Program-made: the position numbers and the translations under genes
Shown here: in pieces, positions 16,483-25,335 of the stretch
Position numbering within the stretch: the stretch's first letter is position 1
Layout of the letters: each line of letters starts with the position of its first letter
Notes under the pieces: model-generated
Database searches by the model: none
Seen by the model: the letters and a program-made list of their open reading frames with translations, nothing else
Told to the model about the DNA's origin: nothing
Assembly (NCBI RefSeq): GCF_042652645.1
Contig: NZ_JBHSGU010000002.1
Coordinates: forward strand, 186,001 to 250,000
Direction: 5' to 3'
DNA length: 64,000 bases
Source of the DNA: Glaciecola siphonariae
GTDB lineage: Bacteria > Pseudomonadota > Gammaproteobacteria > Enterobacterales > Alteromonadaceae

Positions 16483-17907
16483 ATGCAAGCTATGCATAAG
16501 ACATTCAAACATAATAAAAAAATGGGTGTGGCTTTGGCATTATCCGCGCTGCTGCTCACAGCATGCAGCGACGATAAAGAAGCGCAAAGCTCCCAACAAT
16601 ACGACAAAAGCAATCCTTTCCCGAGCACCTATCAACGCATTGAGTCTGCGCCGGTGGTGATAAGCAACGTAACAATACTCGACGGCATCGGGAATAAAAT
16701 CACAGAAGGTGCCATTTTACTCGAAGACGGAAAAATTACCGAAGTGGGCGAGGATGTATCAACGCCCTCGGGCGCTATCGAAATTGATGGCACTGGTAAA
16801 TGGGTTACTCCGGGCATTATCGATAATCACAGTCACCTAGGTGTGTATCCGTCGCCGGGTACGCGCTCACATTCAGATGGTAACGAGATGACCGGGCCGG
16901 TAACCGCTGAGGTTTGGGCAGAGCATAGTATTTGGCCGCAAGACCCTGGCTTTCAACGCGCCCTTGCTGGTGGTGTTACCGCTTTGCAAATACTGCCGGG
17001 CTCTGCCAATTTATTTGGTGGTCGCAGCGTGACGGTAAAGAACTTACCAAATCGTACTATGCAAGACATGAAGTTTCCTGAAGCGCCTTACGGCATAAAA
17101 ATGGCGTGTGGTGAAAACCCCAAACGCGTTTATGGTAGCAAAGGCGGTCCTATGACCCGTATGGCAAACGTCGCCGGCTATCGCAAAGCGTGGATTGAAG
17201 CCCAAGAGTATCAGAAAAAATGGGCTGACTTTAACGCAGCTAGTGAAGCAGGCACCGCGGGCGATCCGCCAAAACGAGACCTAAGGCTTGAAACGCTTGC
17301 TGGCGTGCTAGACGGCGAGATTTTAGTGCACATGCATTGCTATCGCGCGGACGAAATGACCGTGATGATGGACGTAATGAAGGAATTTGATTATAAAATC
17401 GGCACCTTCCATCATGCAGTTGAATCTTACAAAATAGCAGATAAGCTAGCTGAAAACGGCGTATGCAGTGCAATGTGGGCAGACTGGTGGGGCTTTAAAA
17501 TGGAAGCCTACGACGGTATCCGTGAAAATATCCCAATGGTGCATAATGCAGGCGCATGCGCGATTGTGCATTCTGACGACGACATCGGCATTCAGCGTTT
17601 AAATCAGGAAGCGGCAAAAGCATGGTCTGATGGTCGCCGTGCTGGTATTGACATCAGTCAAGCTGAGGCATGGCAGTGGTTATCGGCTAACCCCGCGAAA
17701 TCATTGGGCATCTTTGAGCACACAGGCTCGTTAGAAGAAGGCAAGAATGCCGATGTGGTTCTGTGGTCAGCAGACCCATTTTCTACCTACACCCAAGCTG
17801 AAAAAGTGTTTATTGACGGCGCACTTGTATACGACAGAAGTGAACCTGCCACTTGGCCGGTAAGTGATTTTGAATTAGGCCAAATAGCGCAAGGAGATGC
17901 CAAATGA
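16483..17907 (+). CDS. Exported amidohydrolase lipoprotein (imidazolonepropionase-like)
   Basis: This 474-residue protein starts at the ATG preceded by AAGGAACG. Its lipoprotein signal is MGVALALSALLLTACS, with the modified cysteine in TACS, so it is probably anchored in the envelope. The amidohydrolase fold is clear: a small beta-domain (VTILDGIGNKITEGAILLEDGKI), then the metal-binding HSH in TPGIIDNHSHLG (~115), further histidines in LVHMHCYR and GTFHHAVE, an aspartate in VHSDDDIG (~387), and the closing LEEGKNADVVLWSADP. The likely reaction is hydrolysis of a cyclic amide or peptide-like bond with one or two zinc ions; the substrate is unknown. It overlaps the next gene by 4 bp, and the two are likely partners. 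Confidence 0.88.
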   Translation: MQAMHKTFKHNKKMGVALALSALLLTACSDDKEAQSSQQYDKSNPFPSTYQRIESAPVVISNVTILDGIGNKITEGAILLEDGKITEVGEDVSTPSGAIEIDGTGKWVTPGIIDNHSHLGVYPSPGTRSHSDGNEMTGPVTAEVWAEHSIWPQDPGFQRALAGGVTALQILPGSANLFGGRSVTVKNLPNRTMQDMKFPEAPYGIKMACGENPKRVYGSKGGPMTRMANVAGYRKAWIEAQEYQKKWADFNAASEAGTAGDPPKRDLRLETLAGVLDGEILVHMHCYRADEMTVMMDVMKEFDYKIGTFHHAVESYKIADKLAENGVCSAMWADWWGFKMEAYDGIRENIPMVHNAGACAIVHSDDDIGIQRLNQEAAKAWSDGRRAGIDISQAEAWQWLSANPAKSLGIFEHTGSLEEGKNADVVLWSADPFSTYTQAEKVFIDGALVYDRSEPATWPVSDFELGQIAQGDAK

Positions 17908-19193
17908 ATTTTGTTAAACAGACAATAAGTTTCTTCGTTGGTACCTCTATTTTAGCCAGTAGTGCACTGGTGCAGGCAGAGAAGATAGCAATTACGGGTG
18001 CGCAAATTCATACGATGGCGTCTGCGGGTGTGATTGAAGAGGGCACCTTGTTATTAGACAAGGGCAAAATTCAACAAGTGCTCGACTCAAAATCAGTGCC
18101 GTCAGGTTATCGAGAGATTGACGCTTCTGGCAAAGTTGTGACCCCGGGGTTTATTGGCGCACTAACCTCACTGGGCTTGCAGGAAGTAAGTTTGTCTGCT
18201 GGGATTGTAGATGCGCGTGTAGATGCGCACCCGGTATCACCTGTTGGCGCGGCATATGACGTGCAGTACGGCGTGAATGCAGATTCGACTCTACTACCTA
18301 TTACACGAGTTGAGGGCTTTACGCATGCCGTAACTGGCTTAAGTCGCACTGGACAGTTGTTTAACGGTCAGGGAGCTGTCATAAGTCTAAGCGGTGAGTT
18401 TGATGCTGTAGTCAAGCCTCAGGCCTATGTGCACGTGGATGTGAGTGAAAACGGCGCTGATACGAATGGTGAGAGTCGAGCTGCGATGTGGGTAGCGCTT
18501 AATCAAAGCCTCGATGAAGCGATGTTTGCTGCAAATGTCGATTTAAGTCCCACTGAAGACTGGGAGGGGATGATTACCCGTGCTGATGCAAAAGCCCTTA
18601 TGCCGGTATTGAAAGGCGAGGTTCCATTATTGGTAACCGCTAACCGTGCGTCAGATATTTTGCAGGCGCTTGCCATTAAGCAACGATACAGCAATGTAGA
18701 TTTAGTATTAGTAAATGCGGTAGAGGGCTGGCGAGTAGCGGAGCAAATCGCAGAGGCACAGGTTCCGGTTATCTTAAACCCTGAGAATAACCTGCCAGGT
18801 GGTTTTGACCAGCTTGGCGCTACCTTGGAAAACGCGGCAAGATTACATAAGGCTGGAGTATTGGTGGCTATTGGTATGGACACCCACAATATTCGCTTAG
18901 CACCTCAACATGCAGGTAACGCGGTAGCTAATGGCTTACCCCATGCTGCGGGCATTGCTTCATTGACTTTGAATATTGCGAAGATATTTGGCTTAACTGA
19001 TACTCTGGGCAGTTTAGAGCCGGGTAAAGAAGCTAGCTTAGTAATCTGGTCGGGCGACCCCTTAGAGGTAACGCAGGCTGCAGAACAAGTGTTTATTAAA
19101 GGTGAACCCGTTGAAATGACCTCACGTCAAATTCAGCTTAGAGACCGCTATATGAAGCGCGACCCAGCAAAGCCTGTTGGATACACGCGATAA
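17904..19193 (+). CDS. Periplasmic amidohydrolase-family protein with altered metal site
   Basis: This 429-residue protein has a Sec signal peptide (cleavage near VQA). It shares the amidohydrolase frame with the gene before it: ITGAQIHTMASAGVIEEGTLLLDKGKI, VVTPGFIGALTSLGL, IGMDTH (~318), SLEPGKEASLVIWSGDP. Where the family has HxH after TPG, this protein has GALTS, so the first two metal ligands are missing. It may be a non-catalytic partner subunit of the upstream enzyme, or use a different metal arrangement. It is translationally coupled to its neighbour (ATGA). A terminator hairpin follows at 19288. Confidence 0.85.
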   Translation: MNFVKQTISFFVGTSILASSALVQAEKIAITGAQIHTMASAGVIEEGTLLLDKGKIQQVLDSKSVPSGYREIDASGKVVTPGFIGALTSLGLQEVSLSAGIVDARVDAHPVSPVGAAYDVQYGVNADSTLLPITRVEGFTHAVTGLSRTGQLFNGQGAVISLSGEFDAVVKPQAYVHVDVSENGADTNGESRAAMWVALNQSLDEAMFAANVDLSPTEDWEGMITRADAKALMPVLKGEVPLLVTANRASDILQALAIKQRYSNVDLVLVNAVEGWRVAEQIAEAQVPVILNPENNLPGGFDQLGATLENAARLHKAGVLVAIGMDTHNIRLAPQHAGNAVANGLPHAAGIASLTLNIAKIFGLTDTLGSLEPGKEASLVIWSGDPLEVTQAAEQVFIKGEPVEMTSRQIQLRDRYMKRDPAKPVGYTR

Positions 19194-19287
19194 ATTGGCC
19201 TTGTTTCTGTAATTGTGTTTTACACTAGTGGTTAGGCCCTCGTTCACTACTAAACAAGATAACAAGCGCTAAACTACTTGATACTTA

Positions 19288-19324
19288 AAAACCCGTTACA
19301 TGCTTATCATGTAGCGGTTTTTTT
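19288..19324 (+). terminator. Rho-independent terminator after the amidohydrolase pair
   Basis: AACCCGTTACATG pairs with CATGTAGCGGTT around a CTTAT loop (one bulge and one G-T pair) and is followed by seven T residues. Confidence 0.85.
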
Positions 19325-19362
19325 GTATTTGAACGCATTTTCTTATTGGTTTTTCTGCCGTG

Positions 19363-20064
19363 TTATTGCTTGATCACTCCCACCAAACGATCAGATAAGA
19401 ACTCAACAATCATCGGCTGCGCCTCAGCAGTTGGATGTATGCCATCGTTTTGCATTAGCCCAGGCACTAGCGCAATGTCTTGTAAGAAGAAAGGAATAAG
19501 GGGTACATCGTATTCTTTTGCAAGTTCATGATAGTTCTGCACGAATAGATTGGTATATCGGCGTCCATAATTGGTGGGAATTTGTATCTCTTGCAGAATA
19601 ACACTCACGCCTTCGCTTTCAGCGAGCTCAATCATTTGCGCTAGATTCTGCTTAATTTTATTCGGGTTATGACCTTGCAGCCCGTTATTGCCGCCAAGCT
19701 CAATGTACAGATGCGTGGGCTGATGTAGGTCAAGCAAGCGCGGTAAGCGCGCCAGCCCTCCGTCGGTGGTATCACCGCTGATGGCGGCATTCACTACGTC
19801 GATATTCTGTCCGTTTTGTTCCCATTTATCGCTCAATAATGAGACCCAGCCCTGGGCTGCTGTTAGCCCGTAGGCGGCACTTAAACTGTCACCGAGTACT
19901 AATAATTTATATTCGCTTACATTTTTGTAATCTGTATTTGGGTTTGCAGCCTGATCTGAATGGGCGATAATCGGGAATAAAAGAGCAATGAAAAAAATAC
20001 ACTTAGCCAGCGCTTGAAAGCCGCGCTGACCACTGATGTTACTGCAGGATGAGAAAACTGACAC
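19363..20064 (-). CDS. tesA: TesA-like arylesterase/thioesterase (SGNH/GDSL family)
   Basis: The protein is a periplasmic lipase-like hydrolase of thioesters, aryl esters and lysophospholipids. SGNH blocks are visible: GDSLSAAYGL (nucleophile Ser), SGDTTDGG (Gly block), GGNNGLQG (Asn) and DGIHPTAEAQ (Asp/His). The gene pair with a divergent YbbA-type ATPase is conserved in gammaproteobacteria. The start is uncertain: no ATG is available upstream of the signal peptide, and I chose GTG at 20064, with GAGG upstream. A GTG at 20118 is possible but lies well inside the divergent gene. A hydrophobic signal segment FFIALLFPIIAHS follows either start. Confidence 0.88.
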   Translation of the reverse strand: MSVFSSCSNISGQRGFQALAKCIFFIALLFPIIAHSDQAANPNTDYKNVSEYKLLVLGDSLSAAYGLTAAQGWVSLLSDKWEQNGQNIDVVNAAISGDTTDGGLARLPRLLDLHQPTHLYIELGGNNGLQGHNPNKIKQNLAQMIELAESEGVSVILQEIQIPTNYGRRYTNLFVQNYHELAKEYDVPLIPFFLQDIALVPGLMQNDGIHPTAEAQPMIVEFLSDRLVGVIKQ

Positions 20065-20065
20065 T

Positions 20066-20779
20066 ATGACCACGGCCTCTACAATTATTGAAACAAAAAG
20101 TCTGATTAAAAAAGTCACTACGAGTGAAGGAGAATTACAGATCCTTCAGCCCATTAGCTTTAGCGTTAAACAGGGAGAATCGGTCGCCATTATAGGGGCG
20201 TCTGGGTCGGGTAAGTCAACTTTACTTGGATTATTGGCGGGCTTAGATGAAGTAAGTGGGGGACACATCTTTTTAGACGGTGAGGCGCTGCATGATATGG
20301 ATGAAGAAAAGCGCGCTCGCACGCGTGGAGAAAAAGTCGGCTTTATCTTTCAAAGCTTTATGTTAGTGCAAAGTCTCACCGCGCTTGAAAATATCATGCT
20401 GCCCGCTGAAATTGCAGGTTTAGATAAGCCAAAACAGCGAGCGCAAGAAATCTTAAAGCAAGTAGGTTTGGATCATCGTGCTAATCATTTCCCCAACCAG
20501 CTGTCGGGCGGTGAACAACAGCGAGTCGCGATTGCGCGCGCGTTCATCACTAATCCCAAAATACTGTTTGCCGACGAGCCTACCGGCAATCTCGACTCCA
20601 ACAACTCGCATAAAGTTGAAGAGCTGTTGTTTAAACTTAACCAAGACTCAGACACCACGCTTATTCTAGTGACACACGACGACGAGCTCGCCAGTCGCTG
20701 TCAACGTCAACTGCGCATGAGCGCCGGCGAATTGAGTGAAGAAACGCAGCATCTTAAAGTGATAGCTGGAGGCGAATGA
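20066..20779 (+). CDS. ABC transporter ATP-binding protein (YbbA/LolD-like)
   Basis: This 237-residue ATPase has Walker A GASGSGKST (~51), the signature LSGGEQQRVAIARAF (~150) and Walker B ILFADEPTGNLD (~172), followed by VTHDDELA. The wording is that of the MacB/LolD/YbbA class, which powers FtsX-type permeases, and such a permease follows after one base pair. The start MTTASTI at 20066 is preferred over one 30 bp upstream, although spacing to AGGATGAG is long (about 12). Its start codon is one base away from the proposed tesA start, an arrangement with no promoter room between the genes. Confidence 0.92.
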   Translation: MTTASTIIETKSLIKKVTTSEGELQILQPISFSVKQGESVAIIGASGSGKSTLLGLLAGLDEVSGGHIFLDGEALHDMDEEKRARTRGEKVGFIFQSFMLVQSLTALENIMLPAEIAGLDKPKQRAQEILKQVGLDHRANHFPNQLSGGEQQRVAIARAFITNPKILFADEPTGNLDSNNSHKVEELLFKLNQDSDTTLILVTHDDELASRCQRQLRMSAGELSEETQHLKVIAGGE

Positions 20780-20780
20780 T

Positions 20781-23297
20781 ATGGGGATGTCGTTTCAGTT
20801 AGCTTGGCGTTTGTTTAAGCATGAGGCCAGACGTGGTGAGCTCACAATTATACTTCTTGCAATTGTACTATCTGTTGCTTCTGTATTGTCGTTGTCCTTA
20901 TTCAGTGAGAGGTTACAGCAAGCCCTAACCGATCGTAGCGCTGAATTTATTGCCGCGGACAGCCAGCTGCGCTCGCGCACCCCGGTAGATGAGAACTGGA
21001 TACTAGAGGCACAAAGTCGCGGGCTAAACACGGCCTTTCAAATTTCGACTCGCTCAATGGTGTTTGCGGGCGATGCGCTGGCTTTATCTGATCTTAGAGC
21101 CGTAGACGAGAGTTATCCGCTGAAAGGTAGGGTAAAAGTGACCGACATTGCCTTTGGGCAGGGCGAAGAAGTTGCACGTTCGGTAGCTCCTGGCGAAGTA
21201 TGGATTGATTCGCGATTGTTCCAGCTACTTGGTGTCGACAAAGGCGATAGCATTGAAATTGGTGATGCTAGTTTTGTGGTAACCGACATATTAAGCGAAA
21301 TCCCAGATGCGGGATTTAGTGTGTTTAACACCGATCCGATGCTATTGATGAACGCACAGGATATTGCTGCGACCAATATCACAGGCCCGGGTAGTAGAGT
21401 GAGTTACAAATATTATTTTACCGGTGATAGTGCCAGCCTGGATGACTATTATGATTGGCTGCGCCCGCAAATGAACCGTGAAATTCATCGTTGGACCAGC
21501 ATAGAAGACGACGAATCTCCCATTGGGCGTTCCATCGCCAGAGCTGAAGAGTACTTTCTGCTAGCCAGTTTACTCGCTATCGTGCTCGCCGCCGTGTCTA
21601 TTGCAGTCGCCGCCCAGCGCTACAGTCAACGTCACTTCGACCCAGTAGCCATCATGAAAACCTTGGGCGCAAGCAAATCTATGGTGCGGCAAATTTATTT
21701 AATGCAAATCTGCTTTATCGCAGCGCTAGGTATTGTTCTTGGCGTCGTTGCTGGCTATCTCATTCAACAAGGGGTGGTTACTTTGCTGGCAGGACAGGTT
21801 GAGGTTGCACTCAATACTTGGTATTGGCGACCGCTGGGTATTGCAGTATTTACAGGGGTAACTTGCGCTTTACTGTTTTCTTTGTATCCCTTATTGCAGC
21901 TGTTTTCTGTACCGCCTTTGCGAGTGCTCAGAAAAGACATTCAATCGACGCTTTCTTCCCGTGCACTTCAGTTTGTTTTCTCTGGCAGTGCGGTATTTTT
22001 ACTGATGTGGACCTATAGTCAGAATTTAATGATTAGCAGTATTTTGTTTGCCTCTGGGATTTTGCTGGTAATTAGTCTGCTGGGTATGACTTTTCTACTG
22101 ATTATGCTTGGTCGCAAGCTTGGAAGTGGAAGCATGGGCGCGTGGACTTTGGCATGGGCCCGAATTCGCCGCCGGGCTATGGGCAATTCGGTGCAGCTCA
22201 TTAGTTTCGCAATTACCATTATGTTGCTTCTGGTAGTTTTGGTTATGCGCAATGACATGGTCAAGCAATGGCGAGATCAGTTGCCCGAAGGCACGCCTAA
22301 CTACTTTATCTCGAACGTAACCGAAGCACAGAAAGAAGGGCTTAAGGAGCATTTTACGGCCAACAATGTGCAGTATGAGAAGTTTTACCCGGTTGCACGC
22401 GGTCGTTTCGTATCCATCAATGATGAAAAAATCCGCACCGAAGTCACTAAAGAAGACGAAGAAGTAGCAAATGAAGGGCGTCAGGGTCTGGGCCGTGAGG
22501 CAAATTTGAGTTGGAGCACAGAGCTACAAACCGGAAACGTGATTGTTGACGGACAGTGGCACGACAATTGGCAGGAGGGCGATCCGGTGCCCTTATCGAT
22601 TGAAACAGAGGTAGCTGGCCGCCTGAATATCGAACTGGGTGACGTGCTGACTTTTAACTTAGGCAGTGAGGTAATTACTGCGACGGTAACAAGCATGCGC
22701 GAGGTAGATTGGCAAACCTTGCAGCCTAACTTCTTTTTTGTTTTGCATCCCAAAGCGATGGAAAACTTTAGCGCCACTTACATCACCAGTTTTCATTTAG
22801 ATGAATCTCGAAAAGCTGAGATTTCACGCATCATGGCGCCTTTTGCCAGCGTTACGCTCTTTGATGTTGATGCTAGAATCAATCAGCTGCGCGAAATTAT
22901 TGATCAAGTGTCGTTAGCGGTAGAGTTTATTTTGGTTCTGGTGCTTATTGCTAGTGCATTGGTGCTGATTGCACAAGTGCAGGCCAGCATGGACGAAAGG
23001 CTACAAGAGCTTGCCATACTAAGAACCCTTGGCTTAAAGGGTGTCAGCATTCGTTTCAGCGTGATAAATGAGTTTCTGATCATTGGTACTGTCGCCGGGT
23101 TGATGGCGGCGCTAGCTAACGAATTTAGTTTATACATGTTGCAAACTGCAGTGTTTCAAATGCCGCCGTCGTTACATGCTGAGTATTGGGCAATAGCTCC
23201 TACGGTAGGCGCATTTGTGGTGGGCTTACTCGGCGCAATTGGTTGTTGGCGCTTGCTGTCACTTAATACTGGCCATCTTTTACGTAAAATGGTGTAG
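20781..23297 (+). CDS. FtsX-family ABC permease (YbbP-like)
   Basis: This 838-residue membrane protein has the FtsX-superfamily layout: TM1 at ~20-42, a large periplasmic domain (~45-250), three helices with the AVAAQRYSQRHFDPVAIMKTLGAS coupling region (~275-300), further helices to ~480, a second periplasmic domain (~500-700), and the last three helices with MDERLQELAILRTLG (~735). The doubled FtsX arrangement matches E. coli YbbP. With the ATPase upstream it makes a mechanotransmission-type complex, not a classical importer; the exact role of YbbA-YbbP, often paired with tesA, is not established. GGAGG lies 8-12 bp before the start. Confidence 0.9.
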   Translation: MGMSFQLAWRLFKHEARRGELTIILLAIVLSVASVLSLSLFSERLQQALTDRSAEFIAADSQLRSRTPVDENWILEAQSRGLNTAFQISTRSMVFAGDALALSDLRAVDESYPLKGRVKVTDIAFGQGEEVARSVAPGEVWIDSRLFQLLGVDKGDSIEIGDASFVVTDILSEIPDAGFSVFNTDPMLLMNAQDIAATNITGPGSRVSYKYYFTGDSASLDDYYDWLRPQMNREIHRWTSIEDDESPIGRSIARAEEYFLLASLLAIVLAAVSIAVAAQRYSQRHFDPVAIMKTLGASKSMVRQIYLMQICFIAALGIVLGVVAGYLIQQGVVTLLAGQVEVALNTWYWRPLGIAVFTGVTCALLFSLYPLLQLFSVPPLRVLRKDIQSTLSSRALQFVFSGSAVFLLMWTYSQNLMISSILFASGILLVISLLGMTFLLIMLGRKLGSGSMGAWTLAWARIRRRAMGNSVQLISFAITIMLLLVVLVMRNDMVKQWRDQLPEGTPNYFISNVTEAQKEGLKEHFTANNVQYEKFYPVARGRFVSINDEKIRTEVTKEDEEVANEGRQGLGREANLSWSTELQTGNVIVDGQWHDNWQEGDPVPLSIETEVAGRLNIELGDVLTFNLGSEVITATVTSMREVDWQTLQPNFFFVLHPKAMENFSATYITSFHLDESRKAEISRIMAPFASVTLFDVDARINQLREIIDQVSLAVEFILVLVLIASALVLIAQVQASMDERLQELAILRTLGLKGVSIRFSVINEFLIIGTVAGLMAALANEFSLYMLQTAVFQMPPSLHAEYWAIAPTVGAFVVGLLGAIGCWRLLSLNTGHLLRKMV

Positions 23298-23368
23298 GGC
23301 TGGCTTAAACTTTTTATTTTGACCAGCCCACCATTAGGTGTTTGCCTTGGGTGCTTTGAAAGCATACT

Positions 23369-23590
23369 AAAAGCAGGCGTTTGCTGGCTGCATTAGTGCT
23401 ACCGCCCAAGCTCAACCTGACCCGGTTTTACAGTGTATTTGCGCCAAATGCTAATTTACGTGCAGAAGTAACTGCTTCTAAGCGAGGAAAGAACCGTTCG
23501 CTTTTAGCCGAGCACCTAAAAGACTTAAATAAGCCATTCCATGCTCGCAGCATGACTCTGCTTATCCGGTCAACGGCCCAGAGCCCATAG
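23369..23590 (+). pseudogene. IS91-type transposase C-terminal remnant
   Basis: The frame reads LLAALVLPPKLNLTRFYS followed by VFAPNANLRAEVTASKRGK and then PFHARSMT. This closely follows the C-terminal wording of IS91-family (Y2/HUH rolling-circle) transposases, where PPPR.NLTR..GVFAPN..LR is followed by a basic stretch and SMTWAQRLKRVF. The catalytic N-terminal part is absent and the reading diverges after SMT, so this is a dead fragment. Nothing else is seen in 23,298-23,701. Confidence 0.65.
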
Positions 23591-23701
23591 CTGGCGCGTA
23601 AGAGCGATTATTTTGACATTATTCTTTACGCACGCCTCATAGATTGTAATGCCGAAACGAATCGCATCGGAAGACAGCCAGCATCTGGGAAGTGTGTTTT
23701 T

Positions 23702-24184
23702 CTACTCTTTTAAGTACTTTTCTAATTGCTCAAAGTAGCGGTCTACAAAATCGTTTAAGTCGAAGAACAGCGCAGACACTATTCTTCCAACATGAGATTC
23801 CTGGACAATTGTTTCGCTAATTTGAATTGTGGTTATCCCGTCAGTTTCGGAGAACTCTGCCAAATATTCTCCCTCAAATGGGCCAGACATTTTTAGCTCA
23901 ATAATGCTATTTCTTTCTAATCGAACAACTTCAAACTCCACAGCAGGTCCACTACTCGGGGTTTCAATAAATTTGTTAGCACTCACAATTTCTACAGATT
24001 TTACGTCTTTTCGCCATTGAACTTGACCCTCCCAGTCACTCATAGTTTCCCACACCTTGCTGACTGGCACAGCGATCGCTTTGCTTGTAGAGACCTGGTG
24101 AGTTGTTGGTAGCGTATTGCCCCAGATAAAAATTACGACTACTAAAAATATTACGATACATGTTCCAACAATCACCATCTTCAT
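23702..24184 (-). CDS. Membrane-anchored SRPBCC (START-like) family protein
   Basis: This 160-residue protein has one N-terminal membrane helix (~4-22), then a single SRPBCC/polyketide-cyclase-like domain: SKAIAVPVSKVWETMSDWEGQVQWRKDVKSVEIV, a beta-rich centre with SGPFEGEYLAEFSE, and a C-terminal helix ending FEQLEKYLKE. The fold makes a hydrophobic cavity for lipids or other small molecules; no catalytic residues can be assigned. Its start overlaps the stop of the upstream gene by 4 bp (ATGA), pointing to a two-gene operon with the unknown protein before it. Confidence 0.8.
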   Translation of the reverse strand: MKMVIVGTCIVIFLVVVIFIWGNTLPTTHQVSTSKAIAVPVSKVWETMSDWEGQVQWRKDVKSVEIVSANKFIETPSSGPAVEFEVVRLERNSIIELKMSGPFEGEYLAEFSETDGITTIQISETIVQESHVGRIVSALFFDLNDFVDRYFEQLEKYLKE

Positions 24185-24585
24185 AACAATTCACTCTCTC
24201 TTTGTGCATCAATCCATTTGGAGTCAATGCTCAGTTTCTTCGCAATCTTATCTTCGCTTGTCAATAACCTCCAAAATGGCGTGACTTTTGAAATATCTTT
24301 TCCTTGGTTTAGTTCGTCTATTGCTGCTTGAGCGGCTATCCTAATAAAGATTGATGTAGACACAGGGCAGGTTGCATCTGCTTTCCACTTTCGTGCAAGC
24401 TCATTTCGCAATCTCATAATGGTTCTGGTCTCACCAAACGGGATTTTCTTGATATATGAGTTAATAATTTTAGGTGTACCAACAAATAAAGTTTTACCTG
24501 CTTTAACGCCCGCGAAATCCTTGTCTAAAATGACAACTTTTTCCTGTTTTTCTGCATTTAGCTGCTCTTTTGCACTCTTTGCCAT
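24181..24585 (-). CDS. Conserved-looking protein of unknown function
   Basis: This 134-residue soluble protein begins with a charged helix (MAKSAKEQLNAEKQEK), then VVILDKDFAGVKAGKTLFVGTPKIINSYI, an RLRNELARKW helix and ATCPVSTSIFIRIAAQAAIDEL. The middle has the feel of a real conserved domain (balanced composition, ordered hydrophobic pattern, a Thr-Cys-Pro motif), with no signal peptide or membrane segment. I do not recognise a named family. It is translationally coupled to the SRPBCC gene, and a terminator-like hairpin lies upstream of it at 24632. Confidence 0.75.
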   Translation of the reverse strand: MAKSAKEQLNAEKQEKVVILDKDFAGVKAGKTLFVGTPKIINSYIKKIPFGETRTIMRLRNELARKWKADATCPVSTSIFIRIAAQAAIDELNQGKDISKVTPFWRLLTSEDKIAKKLSIDSKWIDAQRESELL

Positions 24586-24617
24586 GGTTTCAGTTCATAA
24601 ATTGCACTTGCACGGCA

Positions 24618-25085
24618 TTATAACAGTTTGTAAAAAAAACCAAATAAGGCCGGTTTTTTCCTATTAAAATCATGGATATAGTCAAAAAAAACAGGGTTTT
24701 CGAAGGTGCAGGAGAAAGATACGATCGAGTAATAAGGCAAATTAACACGATTAGAACGATAAGCTGCATAGAGTTCATAGCCGCTGTCTGAGCATATTTG
24801 ATAGAGAGTGTCCCGCATTTCACAATTGGGACGATCTAACATTGGTGTATTGGCCAATGCAGTGAGAGGCACCGATTCTTTGCTGCTAAGTGCGTGCTCT
24901 GATGAGATAACCACTTTATACGTTTCATAATATAGCTCGTCAGCACGATAAAGATCCGCATTGGCCTGAGTTGAAGTAACTACAATATCAAGAGTACCCT
25001 CGCGTAGGCCCTCTAATAATTCGCCATTGGAATTCACAATGAGCTCAATGTCAGCTTCTGGCTTATTGATTTGTTCGCATTGCAA
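24618..25085 (-). pseudogene. Broken LysR-family regulator (effector domain only)
   Basis: The frame carries the effector-domain wording of LysR regulators: IELIVNSNGELLEGLREGTLDIVVT, VVISSEHALSS, DRPNCEMRDTLYQICSDSGYEL and AAYRSNR. The N-terminal helix-turn-helix is missing, and a related frame (SLSDYYLSFLETLAFAM, to about 25140) is offset by a frameshift. After AAYRSNR the reading turns into non-family sequence that runs through the terminator hairpin. It is therefore a truncated, frameshifted relic. The remaining 25,141-25,335 shows nothing recognisable. Confidence 0.75.
24632..24659. terminator. Terminator-like hairpin with A and T runs
   Basis: AAAAAACC pairs with GGTTTTTT around a 10-base loop. 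The T-runs allow it to act on either strand. It separates the broken LysR gene from the two-gene operon to its left. Confidence 0.65.
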
Positions 25086-25335
25086 ACGCTAGTGTTTCTA
25101 AAAAACTGAGGTAATAATCCGAGAGACTGGCCCGCAAAAAGACGATAAACAGTCATATTTAGGTTTCAGTTTTTGTTATTTAAAACTGACATTGGGTCTT
25201 GCGAGTCAATTTTGGCGATTCTGTTTTTGCTGTAAACGAATATTCTACAGTGAAATAATAATGATATTAATCACCATTGCTTGATAGAAATCAGCCAGAC
25301 ATCCCCTATTTCAATAAAGTCAATAATATAGAGAG

